From assembly GCA_025449775.1 (NCBI GenBank), contig JANWIS010000036.1:1-11697 (forward strand): a stretch of DNA of 11,697 nt, in the 5' to 3' direction. Shown in pieces: positions 5,493 to 11,697 of this stretch. Source of the stretch: Ignavibacteriaceae bacterium. Its GTDB lineage: Bacteria > Bacteroidota > Ignavibacteria > Ignavibacteriales > Ignavibacteriaceae. A model generated the notes under the pieces. That model ran no database searches and was not told where the DNA came from. It worked only from the letters and a program-made list of their open reading frames with translations. The stretch's first letter is position 1; every line of letters starts with the position of its first letter. The translations under genes and the position numbers were made by a program.

Positions 5493-7538
5493 ATGAAGTT
5501 TATATTTTACGGCTTTTTTATTGTATTCATATCCTCTTCTTTTGTCGAGCTGTCTGCACAACAAACCGAATTGTATGAATTATCTTCAATAGATTTTACC
5601 GGGAACGAAACCTTCAATGCGACTGAGTTGAAGTCTGTAATCCAGAATGAAGAAAATCCATTCTGGCTTTGGAGATTTTTATATAATACAGTATCATTTA
5701 TCGGTTCACCTCCAAATTATTTTGATTCAAGTGCAATTCCAGTTGATATTATTTCTTTAAAATCCTTTTATGCCGTAAACGGATATTTTAAAGCTCAGAT
5801 TGGTTATTCATTTGTAGTTGATACATCTGGAAAAAGTGTAGAGCTGACTTACCATATAACAGAAAATGAAATGTTTACTTATGGTGATGTTAAACTTCGC
5901 GGACTTGAGAGTCTTAGCACTGAAATTAAAACAGAAATAAGCCCGTACCTCGAATATCCTACCTGGGAAAGATACGTTCAGGAAAATGTTCAGGAAAAAA
6001 ATGATGAGATAATTACTTACCTTAAAAATCATGGATTTATGCTTGCAAGGTACGATAGTACAGTTGTCAGAGTTGACACAATAAATACCAAGACGGATCT
6101 TTCAACTTATTTCAAAACCGGCGGCTGGCACGTTTATGACGAAATAAAAATCGTTAAAGATGGTGAAGCAAATTCTGAAATTAGTGACGAGTTAATAAAA
6201 TACCTGACAAATATAAATCCCGGTGATGCTTATAAAGAAGAAGAAATTTTAAAAAGCAGGGTTAGATTGGCCAGAACCGGGTTATTTAGTACCATAAATC
6301 TTAAAGGTGTTAAGCAGGATTCTGTTAGCAACAAAGTTCAGCTGTTAATAACCGGCACTGTAACATCGTTGAATGAAGTATCCCCGGAAGTATTTGCTGA
6401 TAATGAATTCAACTATTTTAATGTTGGTGTTGGTATCAGTTATATCCGGAAAAATTTTCTGGGTGATGCAAGAAAGCTTACTCTCAGAACACGTTTTCGA
6501 GTCAATGATATTACAGGTATTAGATTTGGTTCTACCTCTTTCAAAGAAACTTTTCAATCGGAGATAGATCTTTCTGCGATTGTAGAACAGCCGTTTTTAT
6601 TCAGCAGAAGTATTGCCGGAAGGCTTGAAACTTTTTTAAAATCTTATGATATATCCAATGTAGAATATCAGAACTATGGAGCCAATTTTACTTCTGCTGT
6701 TGATATGCCAAGACATACTTTTATAAATCTGCTTAACCCTTATTTACGTTTTGACAGGCTGGATTATTCTATACCTGAAATTGAATATGAAGGAGATACT
6801 GTATCTATAAGTCCGAAAACATTCACCTCGTCATTAGGAACTGAAATTGGTTCAACTACTACTGATGATCTTTTTTATCCGACAGAAGGAAGAACTATTT
6901 CATTGATCACAGAAGTCTCCTCAGCAAATGTTAAATGGGATTTGAAAGAGCTTTCTACAAACCAGACGATATTAGCAGTTGATTCATTAGGATATTATAT
7001 CAAACTCCAGCTGACAATCGGCTCCTATTTCGCTGTTTCAAGAGACAACAATACAGTCGTTGGTTTGAAATTTAAATCAGGCTACATACACATGCTAAGT
7101 GGTGATCCTGCAATTGTTTCACCTAACCAGACATTTTTTGCAGGAGGAAGCAACTCAGTAAGAGGCTGGAAGGGAAGAGAACTTATTCCATCAGATCCTT
7201 TGCTTAATTTATTTCCACCGTCATTAAATGATGAATTAAAAATCCGTGGTGGAAATTTTTTACTCGAAGGAAGCATTGAATACAGAAGAAGATTTGAAAA
7301 AGAATTTGGTGCCGTTTTATTCATAGATTATGGAAATACCTGGAATGCAATTGAAGATTTAAAGTTAAACCAGATTGCCATAGCGATTGGAACAGGTATT
7401 AGATATTATTCTCCTATTGCTCCTTTCAGGATAGATTTTGGCTTTAAATTTTATGATCCGAAGGATATGAAATTTATTTTCGAGAAACAGTTTTTTGATA
7501 CTTTAGTACTGAATTTCGGTATTGGTGAAGCATTCTGA
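5493..7538 (+). CDS. Omp85-family outer-membrane protein (BamA/TamA-like)
   Basis: A 681-residue secreted protein with a signal peptide (cleavage likely after L-S-A, residue 22). Three POTRA-like units follow (about 27-124, 127-205, 212-290), then a 16-strand-type barrel. Barrel marks are D-D-L-F-Y-P-T-E-G-R (458-467), the loop-6 motif G-G-S-N-S-V-R-G-W (551-559), G-T-G-I-R-Y-Y-S-P-I-A-P-F-R-I-D-F-G (633-650) and a final Phe681 as in outer-membrane beta-signals. Omp85 proteins insert barrels into, or move proteins or lipids across, the outer membrane. Three POTRAs and short length favour a TamA-like or accessory paralogue over the main BamA, usually five POTRAs. POTRA 1 contains an aromatic insertion (about 57-85). 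The start ATG has only a weak upstream AAAG. The neighbouring genes are also envelope genes. Confidence 0.9.
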   Translation: MKFIFYGFFIVFISSSFVELSAQQTELYELSSIDFTGNETFNATELKSVIQNEENPFWLWRFLYNTVSFIGSPPNYFDSSAIPVDIISLKSFYAVNGYFKAQIGYSFVVDTSGKSVELTYHITENEMFTYGDVKLRGLESLSTEIKTEISPYLEYPTWERYVQENVQEKNDEIITYLKNHGFMLARYDSTVVRVDTINTKTDLSTYFKTGGWHVYDEIKIVKDGEANSEISDELIKYLTNINPGDAYKEEEILKSRVRLARTGLFSTINLKGVKQDSVSNKVQLLITGTVTSLNEVSPEVFADNEFNYFNVGVGISYIRKNFLGDARKLTLRTRFRVNDITGIRFGSTSFKETFQSEIDLSAIVEQPFLFSRSIAGRLETFLKSYDISNVEYQNYGANFTSAVDMPRHTFINLLNPYLRFDRLDYSIPEIEYEGDTVSISPKTFTSSLGTEIGSTTTDDLFYPTEGRTISLITEVSSANVKWDLKELSTNQTILAVDSLGYYIKLQLTIGSYFAVSRDNNTVVGLKFKSGYIHMLSGDPAIVSPNQTFFAGGSNSVRGWKGRELIPSDPLLNLFPPSLNDELKIRGGNFLLEGSIEYRRRFEKEFGAVLFIDYGNTWNAIEDLKLNQIAIAIGTGIRYYSPIAPFRIDFGFKFYDPKDMKFIFEKQFFDTLVLNFGIGEAF

Positions 7539-7613
7539 TTAAATCATTTGACCGCTTCTCACTATCTTTAGCAAATCAAATTAAAATAAAAGTAATCCTA
7601 CAGGAAAAAGAAG

Positions 7614-8489
7614 ATGATTTTTAGTATGACCGGTTACGGTAAAGGAAGCGGTTCAAAAAATACTACATTCGCAGAAGCCGAAATAAAAAGTGTTAATAGC
7701 AGATTTTTTGAAATATCATTAAAGCTTCCTTCAATCCTTTCTTCTTATGATTATGAAATAAGAGAATTCATTAAAACAAAAGTAATGAGAGGCAAGCTGA
7801 ACGTTGTCATTCGTTTTAAAAAGGATGGAATTGAAAACGGATTTCTTTCTGTTGATGTCACCAAATTATCAAATGAAATATTGCTGATTAAAAAAGTGAG
7901 GAAGATCGCCGGGATAAAAGAAGATATTAAACTCGATCACCTTCTTAACAACAAAGAAATTTTTACAAGCCAGGAAAATGAAATCAGCAAATCAGAATTC
8001 GAGATCGTTAGGTCAGCTTTAAGCAAAGCAATTGAGAAATTGATTCTGATGAAGAAAAAAGAAGGTGCTGAACTTTCAAAGGATCTTTCTTCAAGAATTG
8101 AAATGATAAGCAAAAAAGTTTCTGAGATTGAAAAAGAATTCAAAAAAAGTGTGGATGATTATTACGACAAATTGAAACAGCGTATTGTTGAGTTAACAAA
8201 TAATGCTGAAATAAATGAAGACAGGTTAAATCTTGAAATGGCATTAATTGCAGACAAAGCAGACATTACAGAAGAATGTGTGAGATTAAAAAGTCATCTG
8301 AAATTTTTTAAAGATAGCTTGAAGAATGAAAACGAACCGGGGAAAAAGCTTAACTTTCTCTGCCAGGAAATGAACCGCGAAACAAATACTATTTCATCAA
8401 AATCAATTTCAACATCAATTATTCATTCATCCGTTTTTATAAAAGAACAGATTGAAAAAATAAGAGAGCAAATTCAAAACATCGAGTAG
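7614..8489 (+). CDS. yicC: YicC-family endoribonuclease
   Basis: The 291-residue product fits the YicC family (about 285-295). It starts with the signature M-I-F-S-M-T-G-Y-G-K-G (1-11), contains E-I-K-S-V-N-S-R-F-F-E (23-33), and ends with the DUF1732-type block Q-E-M-N-R-E-x-N-T-I-S-S-K-S (251-264) and E-K-I-R-E-Q-I-Q-N-I-E. A long middle region (about 120-195) is Lys/Glu-rich and probably helical. Escherichia coli YicC has been reported as an endoribonuclease acting on small RNAs; the role here is by homology. AGGA (7602-7605) lies eight bases before the ATG. The gene sits just before gmk, three nt apart, a pairing common across bacteria. Confidence 0.95.
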   Translation: MIFSMTGYGKGSGSKNTTFAEAEIKSVNSRFFEISLKLPSILSSYDYEIREFIKTKVMRGKLNVVIRFKKDGIENGFLSVDVTKLSNEILLIKKVRKIAGIKEDIKLDHLLNNKEIFTSQENEISKSEFEIVRSALSKAIEKLILMKKKEGAELSKDLSSRIEMISKKVSEIEKEFKKSVDDYYDKLKQRIVELTNNAEINEDRLNLEMALIADKADITEECVRLKSHLKFFKDSLKNENEPGKKLNFLCQEMNRETNTISSKSISTSIIHSSVFIKEQIEKIREQIQNIE

Positions 8490-8492
8490 GTT

Positions 8493-9068
8493 TTGCACAG
8501 GAAAAATGGAACACTCATCGTATTTTCTGCTCCAAGTGGTGCCGGAAAAACTACAATTGCAAAGGAAATATTAAAAGAATTTCCTGAAATAGTTTTTTCA
8601 ATTTCTGCTACAACCCGACCTAAAAGAGAGATGGAAAAAGACGGAGTTGAATATTATTTTCTGTCTGAACAAGAGTTCAAAAGAAAAATTGAAAATAATG
8701 AGTTTATCGAATGGGAAAAATTTTATGATTACTATTACGGCACCTTTAAAAGCTTTATTGATGAGAATATTAATGTCGGAAAGCCTGTTTTGTTGGAACT
8801 TGATGTAAAAGGGGCACTGTCAATTAAAAGACTTTACGGTGATGCACAATTAATATATATTTCGCCTCCCAGTTTCGAAGAACTAGTTGAGAGACTAAGA
8901 AACAGAAATACTGAAAATGAATCGGATTTTAACAAACGAGTAGAACGTGCTCAGATGGAATTGAGTCTTAAAGATGAATTCGATTACATTATTGAAAATA
9001 GAGAACTTGATACAGCTTTAAAAGAAGCAAAAAGTTTAGTAAATAAAATTCTAAAGGAGAATAAATAA
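8493..9068 (+). CDS. gmk: Guanylate kinase
   Basis: Gmk phosphorylates GMP to GDP using ATP. The 191-residue protein has the P-loop S-G-A-G-K-T (15-20), the GMP-binding S-A-T-T-R-x-x-R (38-45) with D-G-V-E-Y-Y-F (50-56), E-W (73-74) and L-E-L-D-V-K-G-A (101-108), and a normal arginine-rich lid region (R-L-R-N-R). The start is TTG at 8493: K-N-G-T-L-I-V-F-S-A-P-S matches the family N-terminus at this point, and the nearest ATG (8506) is out of frame. The gene begins three nt after the yicC stop, with only AGG (8488-8490) close by, so translation probably depends on coupling to yicC. Its stop is followed directly by the rpoZ ATG. Confidence 0.97.
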   Translation: MHRKNGTLIVFSAPSGAGKTTIAKEILKEFPEIVFSISATTRPKREMEKDGVEYYFLSEQEFKRKIENNEFIEWEKFYDYYYGTFKSFIDENINVGKPVLLELDVKGALSIKRLYGDAQLIYISPPSFEELVERLRNRNTENESDFNKRVERAQMELSLKDEFDYIIENRELDTALKEAKSLVNKILKENK

Positions 9069-9359
9069 ATGGAAATAAATCCTGTTGACCTGAGAGAAAT
9101 TGATAAAAAAGCAAGCAATGTATATGAAGGTATTATTGTAGCTTCTAAAAGAGCCCGTCAGATTAATGCAGAAAATAAAATTGAGTTCAATGCTTTACTG
9201 AGCACAATTCCTGAAGCAACAAGTGATGACGAGAGTGAAGATATTGATAACCCTGCTCAGCTTAAAATTGCATTGGATTTGGAGAAAAGAGAAAAACCAC
9301 ACATTCAGGCACTGAGTGAATTTTTAGCTGGGAAAGTCGAATTCGGTCACAAAAAATAA
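9069..9359 (+). CDS. rpoZ: DNA-directed RNA polymerase omega subunit
   Basis: Omega helps beta-prime fold and join the RNA polymerase core and, in some bacteria, forms part of a ppGpp site. This 96-residue protein has the diagnostic A-S-N-V-Y-E-G-I-I-V-A-S-K-R-A-R-Q-I-N (15-33), matching the R-P..A..R-A-R-Q-I/L omega core, then an acidic loop (about 51-61, D-D-E-S-E-D-I-D) and a C-terminal helix ending near F-L-A-G-K-V-E-F. The length is ordinary (70-110). The ATG starts one base after the gmk stop and has AGGAG (9055-9059) nine bases upstream, inside gmk. The gmk-rpoZ pairing is widespread. A clear terminator follows, so yicC-gmk-rpoZ seems to be one transcription unit. Confidence 0.93.
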   Translation: MEINPVDLREIDKKASNVYEGIIVASKRARQINAENKIEFNALLSTIPEATSDDESEDIDNPAQLKIALDLEKREKPHIQALSEFLAGKVEFGHKK

Positions 9360-9389
9360 TCTTGCAATATCTGATAAATTAGAATTATG

Positions 9390-9417
9390 AATCCGGCTTA
9401 TGCCGGATTTCTTTTTT
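9390..9417 (+). terminator. Rho-independent terminator after rpoZ
   Basis: AATCCGGC (9390-9397) pairs perfectly with GCCGGATT (9402-9409) around a TTAT loop, followed by TTTCTTTTTT. The eight-pair stem and T-run are convincing. It closes the yicC-gmk-rpoZ unit. Confidence 0.9.
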
Positions 9418-9438
9418 AGGATATCTTTTCATTAATTC

Positions 9439-9444
9439 TATAAA
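9439..9444 (+). promoter_or_regulatory. Weak candidate -10 box for coaBC
   Basis: TATAAA lies 22 nt after the rpoZ terminator and 35 nt before the coaBC ATG. The expected -35 spot (TTAGGA at 9416) matches poorly. A new promoter is expected here because of the terminator, but this box is only a guess. Confidence 0.2.
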
Positions 9445-9473
9445 TTTAAGGTAACTAAATTGAAATTAATTCA

Positions 9474-10685
9474 ATGATCAAAGATACCTTTCAAGGGAAA
9501 AAAATACTTCTTGGTGTAACCGGCTGTATTGCTGCTTATAAATCCGGCTTTATAGTTAGAGAGCTTACCAAAAGAGGAGCTGAAGTACGGGTTGTCTTAA
9601 CACCTTCTGCCGTAGAATTTATTGCTCCGTTAACACTCTCAAGTCTTTCTCACAACGATGTAGTTGTAAATACTTTTCCAGTAAATCAAAAAAACGGAAC
9701 TGACCTTTCAACCTGGCATATCGATTATGCTTTGTGGGCAGATTTAATGCTGATCGCTCCGGCAACTATAAATACGATTGCAAAAATTTCTTATGGATTT
9801 GCCGATAATGCTTTAACAACTCTTGTCACCGCTTTAAGATCTCCATTAGTAATTGCACCGGCTGCTGATGTTGATATGTATAATAATCCAATCAATAAGG
9901 AAAATCTTTTGAAACTGGAAAAGCTCGGTCATCATATTATTTACCCGGAATCAGGCGAGTTAGCAAGCGGACTTTCCGGGGAAGGAAGATTAGCCGATGT
10001 AAATAAAATTCTGGATACAGTTGAGTTAATTCTTTCAGGATATAAAAAAGATTTATCTGGTAAAAAAATACTTGTTTCAGCCGGACCAACTTATGAAGAT
10101 ATTGATCCTGTTAGATTTATCGGCAACCGTTCTTCAGGAAAGATGGGTTATGCAATTGCTAAATCAGCTTATTTACGTGGTGCCGATGTTACACTTGTTT
10201 CAGGACCTTCATCACAAAATTTTTATCCTGAAATAAAAATGATGAAAGTACGTTCAGCATCCGGGATGGAACAAGTAATTAAAAAAGAAATTGAGAAAAA
10301 TGATTTGCTGATTATGTCGGCCGCGGTTTCAGATTTTCGTCCTGTTAAAGCAGCTTCGAATAAAATTAAAAAAGAAAAAGGAATAATGGAATTGAAAATG
10401 AGTCTCAATCCCGATATTCTTTCTTCAATAAAAGCAAAGAAAACAAAAGTAATCGGCTTTGCACTTGAAACGGAAAATGAAATTAAAAACGCTAAGAAAA
10501 AGCTGAGCGATAAAAATCTTGATATGATTGTGTTGAATTCTCCAGGTAAAGAAAGCGGATTTGAAGTTGATACAAACAGAGTCACAATAATCAGGAAAGA
10601 CGGCAAATCAATAAAGCTCCCCTTGCTATCAAAGTTTCAGTCCGCAAATAAAATATTGAGTGAAGCAAAAAAGATTTTAGAATGA
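9474..10685 (+). CDS. coaBC: Bifunctional phosphopantothenoylcysteine decarboxylase / phosphopantothenate-cysteine ligase
   Basis: CoaBC joins cysteine to 4'-phosphopantothenate and decarboxylates the product, on the way to coenzyme A. The 403 residues match the fused family. The flavin-binding CoaC half (1-190) has G-V-T-G-C-I-A-A-Y-K (14-23), the catalytic-type His82 in W-H-I-D-Y-A, and I-A-P-A-T-I-N-T-I-A-K (94-104). The CoaB half (194-403) has S-A-G-P-T-Y-E-D-I-D-P-V-R-F-I-G-N-R-S-S-G-K-M-G (202-225), S-A-A-V-S-D-F-R-P (282-290) and N-P-D-I-L. The usual P-A-M-N reads P-A-A-D (129-132), and the usual A-C-G reads A-S-G (Ser165). No Shine-Dalgarno is close to ATG 9474. Its stop overlaps the next gene (ATGA). 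Confidence 0.95.
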   Translation: MIKDTFQGKKILLGVTGCIAAYKSGFIVRELTKRGAEVRVVLTPSAVEFIAPLTLSSLSHNDVVVNTFPVNQKNGTDLSTWHIDYALWADLMLIAPATINTIAKISYGFADNALTTLVTALRSPLVIAPAADVDMYNNPINKENLLKLEKLGHHIIYPESGELASGLSGEGRLADVNKILDTVELILSGYKKDLSGKKILVSAGPTYEDIDPVRFIGNRSSGKMGYAIAKSAYLRGADVTLVSGPSSQNFYPEIKMMKVRSASGMEQVIKKEIEKNDLLIMSAAVSDFRPVKAASNKIKKEKGIMELKMSLNPDILSSIKAKKTKVIGFALETENEIKNAKKKLSDKNLDMIVLNSPGKESGFEVDTNRVTIIRKDGKSIKLPLLSKFQSANKILSEAKKILE

Positions 10686-11416
10686 ACAATTCAATTAAAA
10701 AGGAAATAATAAAATCCTTAAAAGTTCAACAGGAAATTTTTGGTGATGAATTATTCATTCCAAAAAAAACAAGAACAACTTCAGAAGTAAAAGAACCATC
10801 ATCACTTTTTGCTGAACAAGCACTATTCCCTGAAGCAAAAGAAGATTGGCAAAAGACAACTTCACTCGATGAGCTTGAAAAATTAATTTGCGATTGCACA
10901 AAATGCCGGTTGCATAAAGGCAGAAACAAATTTGTTTTTGGAACTGGCAACCAGAATGCTGATGTATTAGTTATTGGAGAAGGTCCGGGTGCTGAAGAGG
11001 ATAAACAGGGATTGCCTTTTGTTGGAAGAGCCGGACAGCTTTTAACTGATATGCTTCGTGCAATCAAATTTGAGCGGCAGGAAGTTTACATCGGCAATGT
11101 TGTTAAATGCCGTCCGCCTGATAATAGAACTCCGCTTCCTGATGAAATGGATACGTGCATGCCTTATTTTAAAAAACAATGTGAACTGATAAAGCCAAAA
11201 TTAATTTTATGTTTTGGTTTAACAGCAGCAAAAGGTCTGTTGAAGAAAAGGGACTCACTTGGTGAGCTAAGAGGAAAGATTTTTGAATATGAAGATGCAA
11301 AAGTTATGGTTACGTATCATCCTGCTGCGTTGTTGCGAAATCCTAACTGGAAAAAAGATTGCTGGGAAGATTTGAAAAAGTTCAGGAAATTGTATGAAGA
11401 GATTCTGAACAATTAA
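10682..11416 (+). CDS. Family 4 uracil-DNA glycosylase (iron-sulfur type)
   Basis: Removes uracil from DNA at the start of base-excision repair. The 244-residue protein begins with about 65 poorly conserved residues, probably a flexible linker, then the glycosylase core. Four cysteines match the 4Fe-4S pattern: Cys72-x2-Cys75, Cys143 (K-C-R-P-P-D-N-R-T-P) and Cys159. Motif A is G-E-G-P-G-A-E-E-D (99-107) followed by G-L-P-F-V-G-R-A-G-Q-L-L, and motif B is H-P-A-A-L-L-R-N (213-220). It differs from the ung family (no cluster) and, by G-E-G-P-G, from family 5. The ATG sits in an ATGA overlap with coaBC and lacks its own clear Shine-Dalgarno, so coupled translation is likely. No clear terminator follows. 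Confidence 0.95.
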   Translation: MNNSIKKEIIKSLKVQQEIFGDELFIPKKTRTTSEVKEPSSLFAEQALFPEAKEDWQKTTSLDELEKLICDCTKCRLHKGRNKFVFGTGNQNADVLVIGEGPGAEEDKQGLPFVGRAGQLLTDMLRAIKFERQEVYIGNVVKCRPPDNRTPLPDEMDTCMPYFKKQCELIKPKLILCFGLTAAKGLLKKRDSLGELRGKIFEYEDAKVMVTYHPAALLRNPNWKKDCWEDLKKFRKLYEEILNN

Positions 11417-11470
11417 TTATTAAATGAGGACACATTCAAAAGTATCCCCATTCATAAATAAAAAAAATCT

Positions 11471-11697
11471 TTATTTCTCTCCAACCATTACAATATCTTT
11501 TTTAGTGCTCTCAACAATATCAAAAAGTTCCTGCTGTTCCTTTACGGGAACTCCGAATTTATCGAGCGTTATTTTGAATTCTTCTCCCATTGCCTGCCAT
11601 TCTTTTTCCGAGATGTTAAGATGATGATGCGATTCTTTCATACCAAGTCCGGTATAAGTGCAAGGACCACCAGTTACCTGGCAAACAAGATTTGTAA
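11471..11697 (-). CDS. Group 1 truncated haemoglobin, C-terminal part (5' end outside window)
   Basis: Reading the - strand from the right edge gives 74 residues and a TAA (11471-11473). They begin T-N-L-V-C-Q-V-T-G-G-P-C-T-Y-T-G and continue M-K-E-S-H-H-H-L-N-I-S-E-K-E-W and a helix ending I-V-E-S-T-K-K-D-I. This pattern (C-Q-x-T-G-G-P-x-x-Y-T-G-x-x-M-K-x-x-H) is that of group 1 (trHbN) truncated haemoglobins, small haem proteins linked to nitric oxide or oxygen chemistry. The proximal histidine should lie just before the visible part, beyond the edge. The gene converges on the glycosylase gene, 54 nt apart, with no clear shared terminator. It is the only - strand gene. Confidence 0.9.
   Translation of the reverse strand, partial: TNLVCQVTGGPCTYTGLGMKESHHHLNISEKEWQAMGEEFKITLDKFGVPVKEQQELFDIVESTKKDIVMVGEK

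Noticed and set aside
7537..7547. TGATTAAATCA inverted repeat just after the Omp85 gene
   Set aside because: The stem is only a few A/T-rich pairs with no T-run, so it is not supported as a terminator.
7548..7576. TTGACC as a -35 box for yicC
   Set aside because: No acceptable -10 box occurs at 15-19 nt spacing.
10223..10606. 127-codon - strand open frame inside coaBC
   Set aside because: It is antisense to conserved CoaB motifs; low-complexity Ser/Phe/Ile composition typical of shadows.
11424..11624. 66-codon + strand open frame after the glycosylase gene
   Set aside because: It has a Ser/Thr/Phe-rich composition with no motif and lies opposite a clear truncated haemoglobin reading on the - strand.

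Overview
The window is a compact, AT-rich stretch of bacterial chromosome made of housekeeping genes, nearly all on the + strand. Protein features point to the Bacteroidetes/Chlorobi side of the tree, with Ignavibacteria the best guess. These include a CoaBC with an Asp-type PAxD motif, a Bacteroidetes-like omega subunit, Omp85 and lipoprotein genes mixed with core genes, and a group 1 truncated haemoglobin. This placement is inference from family memory; no search was run.

Region 1 (1-3954) is the translation block rplM (5' end missing) - rpsI - rpsB - tsf - pyrH - frr. rplM/rpsI share a TAATG junction. A 112-nt gap before rpsB holds a possible RNA switch: a CTCCTG element that can pair with the rpsB Shine-Dalgarno, plus a tiny open frame ending on the rpsB start. 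Strong intrinsic terminators follow tsf (2528-2556) and frr (3925-3954).

Region 2 (3955-7538) is a cell-envelope group: a membrane-anchored YkuD/L,D-transpeptidase-like protein whose usual catalytic Cys is a Ser, an overlapping lipoprotein of unknown function, and an Omp85 (BamA/TamA-type) outer-membrane protein with its own candidate promoter. A perfect 22-bp palindrome covers the annotated start of the YkuD gene. This is the least ordinary part of the window.

Region 3 (7539-11416) is a nucleotide/RNA/cofactor run: yicC (endoribonuclease), gmk (guanylate kinase), rpoZ (RNA polymerase omega), a terminator (9390-9417), coaBC (coenzyme A synthesis) and a family 4 uracil-DNA glycosylase overlapping coaBC by ATGA. 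yicC-gmk-rpoZ are 0-3 nt apart and probably one transcript.

Region 4 (11417-11697): the - strand carries the C-terminal part of a truncated haemoglobin, converging on the glycosylase gene and running off the window's right edge.

No tRNA, rRNA, CRISPR array, insertion sequence or phage gene was seen, and no gene-free stretch exceeds 300 bases (the longest is 182 nt). Several genes start with TTG (4083, 4813, 8493). The most interesting signals are the Ser-for-Cys YkuD protein with its palindromic start region, and the rpsB leader.
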